A stretch of 64,000 bases of DNA from Gordionus sp. m RMFG-2023 (taxonomy: Eukaryota > Nematomorpha > Gordioida > Chordodea > Parachordodidae). The stretch's first letter is position 1. Every line of letters begins with the position of its first letter. The stretch lies in assembly GCF_954871325.1 (NCBI RefSeq), contig NC_088777.1, positions 27,629,366 through 27,693,365 on the forward strand, in the 5' to 3' direction. Shown here piece by piece: positions 44,441 to 54,850 of this stretch. Both the position numbers and the translations under genes were made by a program. The notes below the pieces were generated by a model, which worked only from the letters and a program-made list of their open reading frames with translations, was not told the origin of the DNA and did no database searches.

Positions 44441-44786
44441 CTAACAATGTTAATTTTTTATTTTTATCGGAAATAAGAAAACACTTCAATTTTTTTATTT
44501 TTTTTTATATTTCCCAACGTAAGATTTTAAGGGCTATAATATGATATATAATTTGTAACACTTAACAAGATTTAATTAAATCAGGCACTTCGCGATTTTC
44601 GACTTTGAAGGCGTATATCTTTGGATCTGGTTGAGCTAGCACTCTAAAATTTTGATTTTATTAACATTTACAACATAAATAACTAACATGCCAAGTTTCA
44701 TTCATTTTTGAGATGGTCGGCCGAAAATCTGGTTTTTTGGTCGATTTGACGTGGAATCACCCCATGTTGATTTAATAATTTTTATA

Positions 44787-44941
44787 AGAGACCTTCAGTC
44801 CCAGTCCTAAGCCCAGCATGATCCGGGTACACGGACTGGGCCGTGTTTTAATTTTTTAAAATATACTCAGGCCGGGTCTGAAAATTTAAAAAAAAAATAC
44901 CTGGGCCGGGTCGTGCAAATGGTACCTATGCAGGCCTTTTA
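44787..44941. mobile_element. Short hAT-like MITE with GGCCGGGTC repeats
   Basis: It begins near AGACCTTCAGTCCC and ends TATGCAGGCCT, weakly inverted (AGGCCTGCA on minus). GGGCCGTG, GGCCGGGTC and GGGCCGGGTC words fill it. The end resembles those of the element at 63432-63945. No clear target duplication. Confidence 0.4.
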
Positions 44942-44972
44942 TTTTTATTATATCAATATATTATTATTTTAA

Positions 44973-45098
44973 GACGATTATTACAATGAAGATGACGATG
45001 ATGATTCTGAATACTGGCAACCGGGAAGTATTAGGGAAAATGAGATCGAAGACAACAGCAGCAGGCTTGAAAGTTACCATTCGAAGTTAGAGATGTAA
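44973..45098 (+). CDS. Possible acidic last exon, unrecognised
   Basis: An open frame of ~41 codons with a stop at 45096-45098 follows TTATTATTTTAAG, a plausible splice acceptor (AG at 44972-44973). It reads YYNEDDDDDSEYWQPGSIRE then NEIEDNSSRLESYHSKLEM, with codon use much less AT-biased than chance ORFs. No in-frame ATG opens it, so it would be an internal or last exon whose upstream part has been displaced by the element stack. Function unknown; the stop lies where a GC-rich MITE starts. Confidence 0.35.
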   Translation, partial: DDYYNEDDDDDSEYWQPGSIRENEIEDNSSRLESYHSKLEM

Positions 45099-45192
45099 AG
45101 GTAGGGAAATTTCCCGGGAAATAACAGGAAATTTCCCTGGAATATTCCCCGGGAACATTCATATTTTCCTGGGAAATTTCCCGAATTTTCCC
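45099..45192. repeat. GGGAAATTTCCC-type palindromic cluster
   Basis: At least five words of the type GGGAAATTTCCCGGGAAAT or its near-palindromic variants in under 100 bp. This resembles the subterminal region of hAT elements; the opposite end was not found. Confidence 0.6.
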
Positions 45193-46390
45193 TTAATATA
45201 AATATATTATTTATTTGCAAAATTATGATTTATATTTTATAAAATATAATATTTTATTTCAATAATTATGATGTATAATTTAATTTATAAATAATTTTTA
45301 TTTTCCTCGTGAGTCTTAAAACTTATTTTTTTTTATTAGTGCAATCATTGAGTGCAATTTTTCATATCTATAATTTTAAAATACAAAAATAAAGGTAAAA
45401 TGTTTCACATTATATTCTCATACATAATATTAATGTGATATATTATAGAATTATTAATAATTAATGATATATTTAGATTTGATATATAATAGTGCTCACA
45501 AATTGAGCGTTTGCAGTATGTTTGTTAATGTAACGCATCTTTGTTTAGATTGAAAGCAGTATGTTTTTTATTAAAGTTTTTTTTATAATTTCTTAAACAA
45601 AAAGAGTTTATTTCTTACCTTAAGGTAAAATAAGGAAGTTTAATTATATTTGTTTATTTAGATTTCCTAAGAATTTACGATTCAATCAGGGTTTTCAAGT
45701 TTTTTTGTGGCCTTGGATGCAAAACATTTGTATATAAATGTTTCTTTGTTTATCCTACCTTAATTTATATATTTATAATAATCTATATATTTTAATAAAA
45801 ATGTGAAATAAATTTTGAATAGTTTGCATATATATATATTTTATATTTTTTTCAAGACACTAGATATAAAAATAAATAGATTTAGAAATATTGCTAATCA
45901 AATTTCAAATTTATGATATAATTTGATTAAATCTATCTAATAATTGATAAATAAATTTTGAATAGTTGCTTATTTATATATATTTTACAAAATAATTTTA
46001 ATTACATTTTTCAATCTTTAATTATGAAAATGTACACCATAATAAGAGTATTAAATGTCTTATTTAATAAAATAATTTTAATTATATTTTTCAAAAATGG
46101 ACACTACAATATGGAATAATATAACTTTATTATATATAAATAAATAGAATTACAAAAAAAAACAAATCAATTTTCATAGATATAATTTCATTAAATAATG
46201 AGGTTTGATTTGCAAGTATATCTGTTGAATTTGGAGGCCACAATTCAATTTTCCATTAAAGTATAATACAATGGAGATACTTCATTTTTGAAAAAATATT
46301 TGTTTGATTTATATTTTATAGAGAAACATTCTATAATAATGTTAAATTTATAGATAAATATATATTTTACTGGCTATCAAGGCACTCTTT
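45193..46390. other. AT-rich DNA, no gene seen
   Basis: No coding or RNA signal. TTTTGAATAGTTGC and AATAATTTTAATTA words repeat loosely between 45800 and 46130. Confidence 0.35.
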
Positions 46391-46399
46391 CCAAAAGAG

Positions 46400-47640
46400 T
46401 CAATATATCCAACAATGCATTTAATTTTAACTCACTTGCCTTCCTTTGGTATAATTTCTTTAGGAAAACTATCCTCTATTGTTGGCTCCATGAATTTAAT
46501 GTAATCATACCATCTTTATGAGAGTTTAGAGCCGGAAGCTCCTGAAACCTTGCACAATTATCTTGGTCTTTAGAGTTTTGCAACTTCTTCTTTATGCATG
46601 CTAGAGTTGTATCATGCAATGGAAATTCCATCCCCAAGCTATTAAAAATATAATTTATCATTATTTATATATATTTACCTTAAACTACTGGTTAATAAAC
46701 CATCTAATACTAATATAGGATTCTTATGGTCTGGACGCTGCTGGCTCCAGACCATTTGTTGAGTTTCCAGTAAGGTACAAAATTTTTTAGTAACCTTATC
46801 ATCCCTTCTAAAATTATAATATGTATATCCTAAAATAAAATAAATAAAATGAAAATTATTAGTAATACTAAAACAAGAAATAGAAGATATTGTTTAAACC
46901 CAGTATAATTTTTAAACTAATAACAATATTTTGTAAATCTTGGGTTTTTTATGTTGGTTCCCCCCTAATATTTTAATTTCATGATTAAGCTTTTCAAAAT
47001 ATTATAAAAGAATACTTCTTTTAATGGTTATTTTATAATACCCATGATTCAATATTCTATTATTAAAGTAGTTTAAAATAAAGATATATTAATTTATCTT
47101 TTTACCTTCATAAGCTTTTTTAAGTTTGAACTGCTGGACTTTGATGTTGAAATATTTGCGTTGGGACATAATTTACATTTACAAAGTGTAGTCTTTGTAC
47201 CCTTAATTTTCTTTATTAGTGTAAAATATGTTTTAAATTGGGGCCAGGGAAGGGTTAAATCATCTTGAAGTAAATACTATGGCATAATATTCTTAAAATA
47301 AATTATAAAATAGAATAATAATATAATTATCATTTACTTTGAATTTTGATTGAATATTAATTAGATTAACATTTTACTGAAAATTTAGATTAACATTTTA
47401 CTGAAAATTTAACAACGAAAATTTAAAATAAAAATGAAGAATGGTGGTTGATATGAATTAAAAACTTCGTTTAAATTATTTATATTAAAAAAGAAATAAA
47501 AGATAATAAAATATGTTTTTCTTTTTAAAATATTTTTTAATAAAAAATTTGAAGTAACGTTTTGCATTACCATTACTCGTTACCTCTAGAAGAAAGTAAC
47601 GAATTGCTCTTCAAAAAATTACTTTACAGCACTAATAAAT
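46400..47640 (-). pseudogene. hAT remnant with BED finger and right terminal repeat
   Basis: On minus, ~47258-47100 reads WPQFKTYFTLIKKIKGTKTT then CKCKLCPNANISTSKSSSSN and LKKLMK, a BED finger. 46820-46690 reads KVTKKFCTLLETQQMVWSQQ, and 46661-46476 reads MINYIFNSLGMEFPLHDTTL. The right end near 47632 reads TTAGTGCTGTAAAGTAATTT on minus, a hAT-like terminus with GTTACTTTC / TAACGAGTAATGG subterminal words. The catalytic core and the left end are missing; several stops lie within. Confidence 0.5.
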
Positions 47641-47994
47641 ACTATATTGTGAAGTAGTGCACATGTCTATGATATTTTCACTATTGTAAATATTTGTATC
47701 TAAGTGAGTTTGGGTATTATGTACAAGAATATAATAAAAAGCCTTACTGATTATTAAGAAATGTAGAAAATAAAAGCAAATTCCCCTTCTTTAGCTTATC
47801 TACTATTTAGATTATTTTTTTTCAAATAATTATATAAAAATAATAATTTAAGCTTAAAATAGACATAATGTAGTAATAAAATCGTACACGATTTTTATGT
47901 ACTGTGAATGCAATTACGCATGCAATAACACAGAGATATTATTCGTTGCAGCGATGATTACTATGAATGTAGCGTAAGGTATGAATTCCATTAA
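47641..47994. other. AT-rich DNA, no gene seen
   Basis: Nothing recognisable. It separates the hAT end from a Sola-like scrap. Confidence 0.3.
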
Positions 47995-48135
47995 AATGAA
48001 GATTATATCGTTCAGGCAGTATTTGCTGAAAATTATGTTATTTTGGTTCAAGATAAAGTATTAGGGCACTGGAATAAAGCGCAAGTTACCATTCATTCTT
48101 TTGTGATTTATTACAAGACACCTGTTATATATTAG
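47995..48135 (+). pseudogene. Sola-like transposase scrap
   Basis: A 46-codon stretch reads VFAENYVILVQDKVLGHWNK then AQVTIHSFVIYYK. It aligns with the first catalytic-Asp segment of A1 (DYSENYSFILQDEVQGFHWN then NVQATIHPFVAYYK). The Asp itself is replaced (VFAENY for LDYSENY), so it is dead. It lies on the opposite strand from the other family members and is at least the fifth member in the window. Confidence 0.65.
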
Positions 48136-49311
48136 TTCTAAGTAGGGTTGTCAAATAAAAATTAATTTAATTTAAATATTCTATTTACAAAATTTGATCA
48201 AAATAATTTATAACGAGGAAGGATAAAAACTTAGTATTTTAGAATTAAATAATTTTTATATGAAAAATACTAAATTATATTGAAATTGGTCAATTGGCCG
48301 AATACTCTAAAATGTTATTGTTGAATAAATATATTGATTTAATTAACTAGTATATATTTTAAATATCAATGCAATTAGATTACAATTTATTTAAAATATA
48401 TTTGTATCATCAAGGCATTGATTTTATTATAATTATATTATAATATAAGATTTTCATATTGAAATATTAGAATATTTTTAAATATATAAAAAAAAAAATT
48501 TTCTCATTATTAATTTGATTGCATCTGATATATAAATAAACATATTAATTTTGCTAAAGCATGGTTTTAAAAAATTACTAATTGCCAAATTATACTACAT
48601 TATATACAATTATACAAATAAAATGGGCTTCATGGTTGTTGAAGAAGTTGGATATTTGTCTGAAAGAAATTACCAATAATATATTAAATGAAGAAATTAA
48701 AGATATTTTTGAAAAAGAGAAAACAATCTAAATACATGTGCTCACACTGTTGATTATATACTGGATCTATCCAATATTAAGGGGGCATCTTCAGTAAAAA
48801 AATTTATTATATATAATTTTGTAGGTAAAGAAATTCTCTAATGGGCTAACAAAGAATTATAAATATTGGCGCCATTATAGGCTTTTAACATCCGGTTTAC
48901 CTAAATTGCTTTACCTGTATTTTTAAGCAAAATTGTGAGTTTGTTTTCGATTTTTTTTATTGCTTTTTATTTAGACACCTTTTCTAAATATATACAATAT
49001 CAAAACCTTGTCGAAGCTATCGATTCCAAAAATTGATAAAAAAATAGATGGCGCTTTATGAAATTACGGATGGTTAAAATTTTGCTGCTAACTTATCAAT
49101 AACCAGATATTTTTACTTTTTATAATAAAAAATTTTGATTTTCTATTAAATATACTAATTAACTGAGGAGCAGAGTGGGCATATGCCCATTAGACACTTA
49201 ATAATGTAACAAATTTCCATAATAAATATCTTTCATATAATTTTTTTAATTTTTAAGGTATCTACAATTTCATCGAATTTTTTATCATTTGATTAAGATG
49301 ATGGTATAATT

Positions 49312-49554
49312 TTAGTCGTTAAAACTTTTTTTTATTCTAGATATTTTTTTCTTCGAATATTTCTTTTCAAATAAGCGTTTTCTTCTAATGAGAGATTCCC
49401 CATTTGATTGTAGGGATATATTAATGTCAATAGCCTCTTGATTAATTATATGAAGGGGAGAATCAATATCTACATTGTCATTTGAAGTATAAGGATGTTT
49501 GCTAATTTTTGTCGCCATGAAGAGCATATTAAATGGTAAATTTTTTTGGGTCAT
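49312..49554 (-). pseudogene. Sola-like transposase N-terminal scrap (element B)
   Basis: It contains INISLQSNGESLIRRKRLFE then KKYSKKKISRIKKS, which aligns with INETLHNIGESPIKRKRLME then KKYPKNKIQKIEKA of A1. The zinc module before it and everything after it are lost. Confidence 0.7.
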
Positions 49555-49938
49555 CTAGGGTAGAATCTTTCTTAGATTCTGCGATAATAAGCATGTCTCT
49601 GTAGATTAAATAGGTTGCAACATTTTAATATTTGTAACGTCCATCTTTGATATAGAATAAAATTTTAATTGATCTACACCTAGAATACATGTTTTTGCAC
49701 TCTCCAAATCCAGATTGTTATTGGTAGACAGACGATAAAATTAATCTGAACGGACAGGTTAAAATTATTTCGCAGAAAGAGAGATCGTTTTAAACAATTT
49801 ATTTTGTAAAATATAATCGAATATATGCCTAATAAAACATTCTTTTTTCAGCTGTTATATATTATCGAGCTAATAAGTCATTCGCTCGCTATAGTAGCAA
49901 AGTAGAGATCTAAAATATCTAAAACATTTTATCCATAG

Positions 49939-49956
49939 TGGGAGGGAGGGGGGAGG
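49939..49956 (+). promoter_or_regulatory. Four-run G tract in element B (possible G-quadruplex)
   Basis: GGGAGGGAGGGGGGAGGG meets the simple G3+N1-7 rule for a quadruplex. It lies ~385 bp upstream of the N-terminal scrap, in the same place and orientation as the A1 and A2 tracts. Confidence 0.5.
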
Positions 49957-51390
49957 GCAGAACTGGAAAATTTTATCACAATTTTTATTCGTATATATAT
50001 TTATAAAAGGTGTCTAAATAAAAAGCAAAAAAAAATTCGAAAACAAACTCACTATTTTGCTTAAAAATACAGGTAAAGTAATTTAGGTAAACCGGATGTT
50101 AAAAGCCTATAATGGCGCCAATATTTAATATTCTTTGTTAGCCCATTAGAGAATTTGTTTACCTACAAAATGATATATTATAATTTTTTTTACTATAAAT
50201 AGTTTTTGAGATATAAGCATTTTAAAAATTTTACAGATTCCTAAGTGGCTCTTTTTTGTACCTTTGAGCCCCTATATATCGAGAACCAGGTGTGCTAGCG
50301 AGCTAAAATAAACGTCTTTCTCATTCTTTTATCTATCTAAATAATTCCAGAAATTTTTAACAATTTTAAAAGGAGTCGGCCTAAAAAGTGCCTTTTTGAG
50401 CGATTTGACATGGAATGGCCCAGTAGTGAGTTTTGTGTAACATAATATAATACAAGAATTAGTCATTTTACAAGGTGATAATAATCAAAATATGTTAGTG
50501 ATATAAATTTCAGAAGTAAAAGCGGCGGTATATTTAATAGCCTAAATATGTGGAAAGCAGTAACTTTCCTAAAAAACAATCCTATTTCAGTCTTAGGTTA
50601 TTGGAATGAGCTTTGCTCACCTTGAACATTAAGAGAAGTGCAAATATAATGTCTTTCTAACAATTCCTAGTTATACTTCTTTTCAGTAAGAAATTGGTCT
50701 GTTTGGGGTAATATTCATAGAAGAAAAGAAATCGATTGAAGGTCGCAACAATCATAAAATTGGTAATAGTATCATAACCTAAGATTAGGGCTGGGAACCA
50801 ATAGTAAAAACCCAATATTAACAAAATATTGTATTGGTATTGGTATTGGGTCTAAAATATTGGTATTGGTTTAAACAATATTTTCTATTTCTTGTATTGG
50901 TATTGCTATTGGTATTGGTTTATATTGGTATTGGTTTATATTCAAATTACTAATTAAAAGAATAGAAATAGTGATTATAAAACCCTTAATTTCTAATTTT
51001 AGATAAACATGGGGAAAAAAATCATGATACCATAAAATCAGGGCTAAGAACCAACTCTCAAAATTTTACCGAATTCAAATTCTTTTTTTAAACTAGGAAT
51101 TTATTAGGTGATGTGAATATAAAAAATTTTGATTTAATCATGTATTTTTTGTATCAACAATAATAAACGTATTGATTTTGAACCATTTTATTTATCACAA
51201 AGAACATAGCAAAATAAGTAAACTAAAAATGTAACATAACTGTCTATTAATACAAAATATAATGCAAAAGAATGATATAATTTTAATATAAGAGGAAATA
51301 ATTTTATGTATTTAAGAAGAATCTTGCATGCGCATCCAACTTTTTAGGCACAGGCAAGGTTGTATAGTATGCTCATCTAGTGAACAACGT

Positions 51391-52113
51391 TTATCTGTTA
51401 TAACACCGTCCTTCTGAAAAAGCCCTTTCAGAGCTAGATGAGGTGGCCTGAATTGCTAGATAATCTCTGGCAATATTTGATAATACTGGATATCTATTTA
51501 TATTTAATTTCCACCAATCTAATGGATTTGTATCATTGGAAATTGTGGCTTCATCTACGTATTTACTTATTTCTAAGTTGTTATTATTATGATGTTTCAC
51601 CTGATAAATTTTGTCATAAAAGGACAATTTTTTGTTATTTTGTGCTTCATTTGTAAGTTCCGCTGAATTGTTATTATTTATTTTATAAATATTGTATTCA
51701 TTAGTAAGATATCCAATAAGAGTTTCCATATTATTATGCTTTAATAAATGACTTGATAGTTTAAATCTTGGGTCAATCATTGTTGAAATAATAAAGAGGT
51801 GTTTATTAAAATTATAGTATTTATTAAGTTTTGTTAAGGCAGCTAAAGAAGCTGTCTTTAAAATAGCATTAGGATTATTATTATAACTCTCCACATGCTC
51901 AAAAATACTGGAATATAAAGGAATAATTGTTGAAATTGTTGGAGTATTAGCACATGAGGCCATCTCTGTAGCAAAATTAAATGGTTCCAGAAATTCTCGG
52001 AATATTTCTATATTATTCCAGGCTAAGGCACTAATATAATTTTCTTGATTGGTATTTTGTAAATTGGTATATGTTGTCAAATAGGGTTTGAGCAATATTG
52101 TTCTTTCAAGCAT
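51391..52113 (-). CDS. hAT transposase, C-terminal half
   Basis: A 240-codon frame. It contains IIPLYSSIFEHVESYNN, a core segment (AALTKLNKYYNFNKHLFIIS, TMIDPRFKLS) and the dimerisation domain (NPLDWWKLNINRYPVLSNIA then RDYLAIQATSSSSERAFSEG). hAT transposases act as DNA-cutting oligomers joined through this domain. The upstream half (52114-53000) is in other frames. It ends 14 codons after the SERAFS signature, slightly early. Confidence 0.85.
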   Translation of the reverse strand: MLERTILLKPYLTTYTNLQNTNQENYISALAWNNIEIFREFLEPFNFATEMASCANTPTISTIIPLYSSIFEHVESYNNNPNAILKTASLAALTKLNKYYNFNKHLFIISTMIDPRFKLSSHLLKHNNMETLIGYLTNEYNIYKINNNNSAELTNEAQNNKKLSFYDKIYQVKHHNNNNLEISKYVDEATISNDTNPLDWWKLNINRYPVLSNIARDYLAIQATSSSSERAFSEGRCYNR

Positions 52114-53010
52114 TTGGTATGTTGAATTCCAACGTGTTGATACTTGGTATATCCAAAATTGGGTGAGGAAATTTTAAGTGTGGATTTTTTTCAAGATATA
52201 TTTTTTCGAGTTTATTAGAAAGTTTAAAAATTTTTTAAAAATTTCTTATTTTTTTTAAAGTTGTATTTAAGGGTTCCAATGCAGCCATGACAGCCAAATG
52301 TATAATATGGCAAAAGCATTTGCACACATTATCAAAATTATCTTTTTGTTTTAAAATTTTTAGAAATGCTAAATTATTACATGCATTGTCTGATGTAATG
52401 CAAAAAAAATTTCAAATTTTACTTTTAATACAGAATTAAAAATATTAATAGAATTATGTGCTGATTTAAAAGGAATAAAATCTAATAAATGATTATTTAA
52501 TTTAAAATCATTATCAATATAATGAATTGTTATGCCCATAAAGGGTAGTTTATTTGGAGAGGACCAAATGTCCATTGTTAAGGAAAATTTAGATGTAATG
52601 TTAGAAAGTACAGATTTTAAATTGATAAAAGAACTATGATAATGTTTCATAATTTCTATTTTTAGCGTTTTTTTAGAAACTAATGTTAGTATGCTATTAA
52701 ATTTTTAAAAGTGATATCCTCAACTATTGAAAAGGCTAAATTATTTTGAATGAAAAAGTTTATAATTAAATTAGCTTTATTATTTATATTATTAAGTAAA
52801 AATGATTTTATTGTCTTGATTTTTTTACTGCCAATATTTATTTGCTCACATTTCTTATATAATGTTGGGTGGATGGATTTAAGATGTGTCCATAATCCTG
52901 AGGTTCCAAAATTAGGAAGTGATATTTTTTTTTACATTTATTACAAATTGCCTTTTTTTATTATCACAAGTAGTATAAAATTCCCAGATTTTTGCTGAAT
53001 TTCGTCTTTT
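52114..53010 (-). pseudogene. hAT transposase, N-terminal half (frameshifted)
   Basis: On minus near 53000-52830, SAKIWEFYTTC and, one frame over, LPNFGTSGLWTHLKSIHPTL form a BED finger. 52650-52369 reads MKHYHSSFINLKSVLSNITS then KFSLTMDIWSSPNKLPFMGI and TIHYIDNDFKLNNHLLDF; this contains the TMDIWSS motif, whose Asp is the first catalytic residue in hAT enzymes. At least three frame changes separate these pieces. With 51391-52113 they cover the whole transposase. Confidence 0.75.
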
Positions 53011-53776
53011 ATTAGATATTGATAATTCTTCTTGTTCATTATCGCTATTATTATTAGTACCAACAGCATCTATGTTTATTAACTCTATTTGGTCTTCATT
53101 TATTATAATATCCTAAATAAATAAATAAAATTGATAGATATCATGTAAAAAATTTACTTCCATAAATAAAAATAAACTATAATTATAAATAACAGAAATA
53201 TTGATATCACAGTAGTATTTGGAAGAAATAACAGATGTAATCAGTTTTCGCAATGAAAGTAAAAAAAATACCACGATATAATTATTCACGATAAACCCAA
53301 ATAATTATGTTATTTTTAATATTGGTATTGGTTAAAATTGTATTTAAGCAATATATCAGAACCAATATATTTAGGTAATTGGTATTGGTATTGGTTGTAA
53401 AAGCAATACCAATATTTATATATATATTGGTTTATATTGGTATTGGTATTGTAAACCAATATTATATTGGTATTGGTCCCACCCCTACCTAAGATTGATT
53501 AAAATATTAAGGAAAATGATAATATTGAATATAAATTTAAACAAGACTACCATGGAGATCAAAACATTAATTTTGGAATTGAGAAAAATATAATTTAATA
53601 TTACATGAATTCATTTTTTACTATTATATATAAAAAAAGTTAATATTGTCTAACATTTATCTGAATTTAATCAAATATCGGTCAATTAACCGAATCGTAT
53701 AAAAAAATTATGATGAATGATATTTTTCAATATAAACCTGTAACTTCTCTAATTGAAATATTAGTATATGGTATAG

Positions 53777-54545
53777 TAGGGGTGGGGTGTACCGTTACCA
53801 CATTTTTTAGAGGTCGATCCGATCCGATATTCCCGATATTAAATTGATATCGGCCGATTACCGATCCGATATCATATCTAATTTTGTATTCTGTAAAGAT
53901 ACCAATGGTTTTAATTTTTAATATACTTTTTATTAGTATAACATCTATAATTTAACTATATCATAACTTATGTCTTTTAATTAAAATATAATGATCAGTT
54001 ATACTTTATATTCAATTCAATTGCAATTCTAAAAGTATAAAAAATATTTTTATTCTTAAATAACTTTTATATAATAAGTAATAACATTAATCTATATACA
54101 TATTAATTAATAAACAATTATATTATGAAATTTTAAAATAATATTTAACATTAATAGCGAAGATTTCTTTTTAGAAATACCAATATTTCCAATTTATCAG
54201 AGGTCAGCTTGCTGCGATAGTAACTGTAATATCACCAGAACAGATTCTGAAGAGATTTTCGCTCACTTTTATAATCAGAATGCGCAAAAAATAACAATAT
54301 GGTAGAATGTTTATTTTATTAATTAATTATTATTATTAAAAAAATATACATAAAAATGTTTGATTTTATTTATAAAAATAAATGATTTTAGATATAATTA
54401 TTTTTTTAAAATTTTATAACATTTTATTTTTGTTAAAGAAGACATTTTTATATCGGATCAAATTTTATAATATTGACCGATAACCGATATTTTAAAATGG
54501 GTGAAATATCAGCCCGATCCCATAAAAAATATCTGCGCATCCCTA
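53777..54545. mobile_element. hAT-like MITE with CCGATCCGATATC subterminal words
   Basis: It starts TAGGGGTGGGGTGTACCG and ends GCGCATCCCTA. Left subterminal words (GATCCGATCCGATAT, GATATCGGCCGATTACCGAT) recur inverted on the right (GACCGATAACCGATAT, ATCGGATC). The flanking octamers TGGTATAG and GTTTAAAG match poorly, so it is older than the neighbouring hAT. 769 bp, no coding sense. Confidence 0.65.
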
Positions 54546-54850
54546 GTTTAAAGCATGATTTAATTCAAAAAAATCACTCTAACCTAGTTCTATGGAGATC
54601 TCGGTAAAAGTTTTGCTATAAATAATTCTCGATATGATCTTCACTGGATAGTATGCCAAATCAATTCGTTTTAATAAACATTCGCGATAAAAGTTTCGCT
54701 AATATTGTTTGTAAAATTTAAACTATATTGAGTTTGAAAAAAATCTTCAAGAAATTTTTCTAGCAAAAATCTTTGAAAATTAATTTATAATATAGAATTT
54801 TATTTTAAATTGGAAATTTTTTATGTATAGAAATTATAAAAGATTTAATT
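54546..54850. other. AT-rich spacer, no gene seen
   Basis: No feature supported; it may be the remaining right part of repeat R. Confidence 0.3.

Larger units (their letters stand above)
24608..44762 (-). mobile_element. E2: Sola-like element, outer frame of a nested stack
   Basis: The left end GGGTAATTCCATGACAAAT (24608) and right end ATTTGACGTGGAATCACCC (44762) are inverted partners. They stay alike inward for ~300 bp (to 24913 on the left, to ~44450 on the right). CATG lies on both sides (24604-24607, 44763-44766), a 4-bp target duplication. The ends share GGGTnATTCCATGnCAAAT and TTCGGnCGACC with A1. E2 is interrupted by E1 (24914-33140, plus a repeated 60 bp) and by an LTR element (34450-44440). 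What remains is ~1.9 kb with a transposase C-terminus at 33590-34075. Confidence 0.75.
48796..50421 (-). mobile_element. B: truncated Sola-like element
   Basis: The right end reads GGGCCATTCCATGTCAAAT on minus, the A1-type terminus. An inverted repeat pairs 48800-48990 with ~50190-50005 (TTGGCGCCATTATAGG / CCTATAATGGCGCCAA, AACATCCGGTTTACCTAAA). The left outer ~230 bp is missing, since pairing stops abruptly at ~48796. A transposase N-terminal scrap lies at 49312-49554. Target duplication cannot be tested because of the truncation. Confidence 0.7.
50786..53487 (-). mobile_element. hAT transposon with perfect 8-bp target duplication
   Basis: It starts TAGGGCTGGGAACCAATA and ends inversely GGTCCCACCCCTA. 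CCTAAGAT is present exactly on both sides (50778-50785, 53488-53495), as hAT insertion creates. Both ends carry dense ATTGGTATTGG arrays (50820-50945 and 53320-53480), probable subterminal binding sites. The transposase is on minus. The clean duplication points to a fairly recent insertion into repeat R. Confidence 0.9.
48140..53770. mobile_element. Repeat R, copy 2, split by B and a hAT element
   Basis: 50430-50785 and 53488-53700 match 4290-4720 of copy 1 in order (CAATTCCTAGTT, AATCGATTGAAG, then TTGAATAT, ATTATATTCAAAATAAAGTT-like sequence). 48140-48330 may be its left part (GTAGGGTTGTCAA, TTGGTCAATTGGCCGAA). The hAT at 50786-53487 interrupts it precisely, and B lies between its left and middle parts. 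The right end is cut by the MITE at 53777. Older than all three insertions. Confidence 0.55.
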
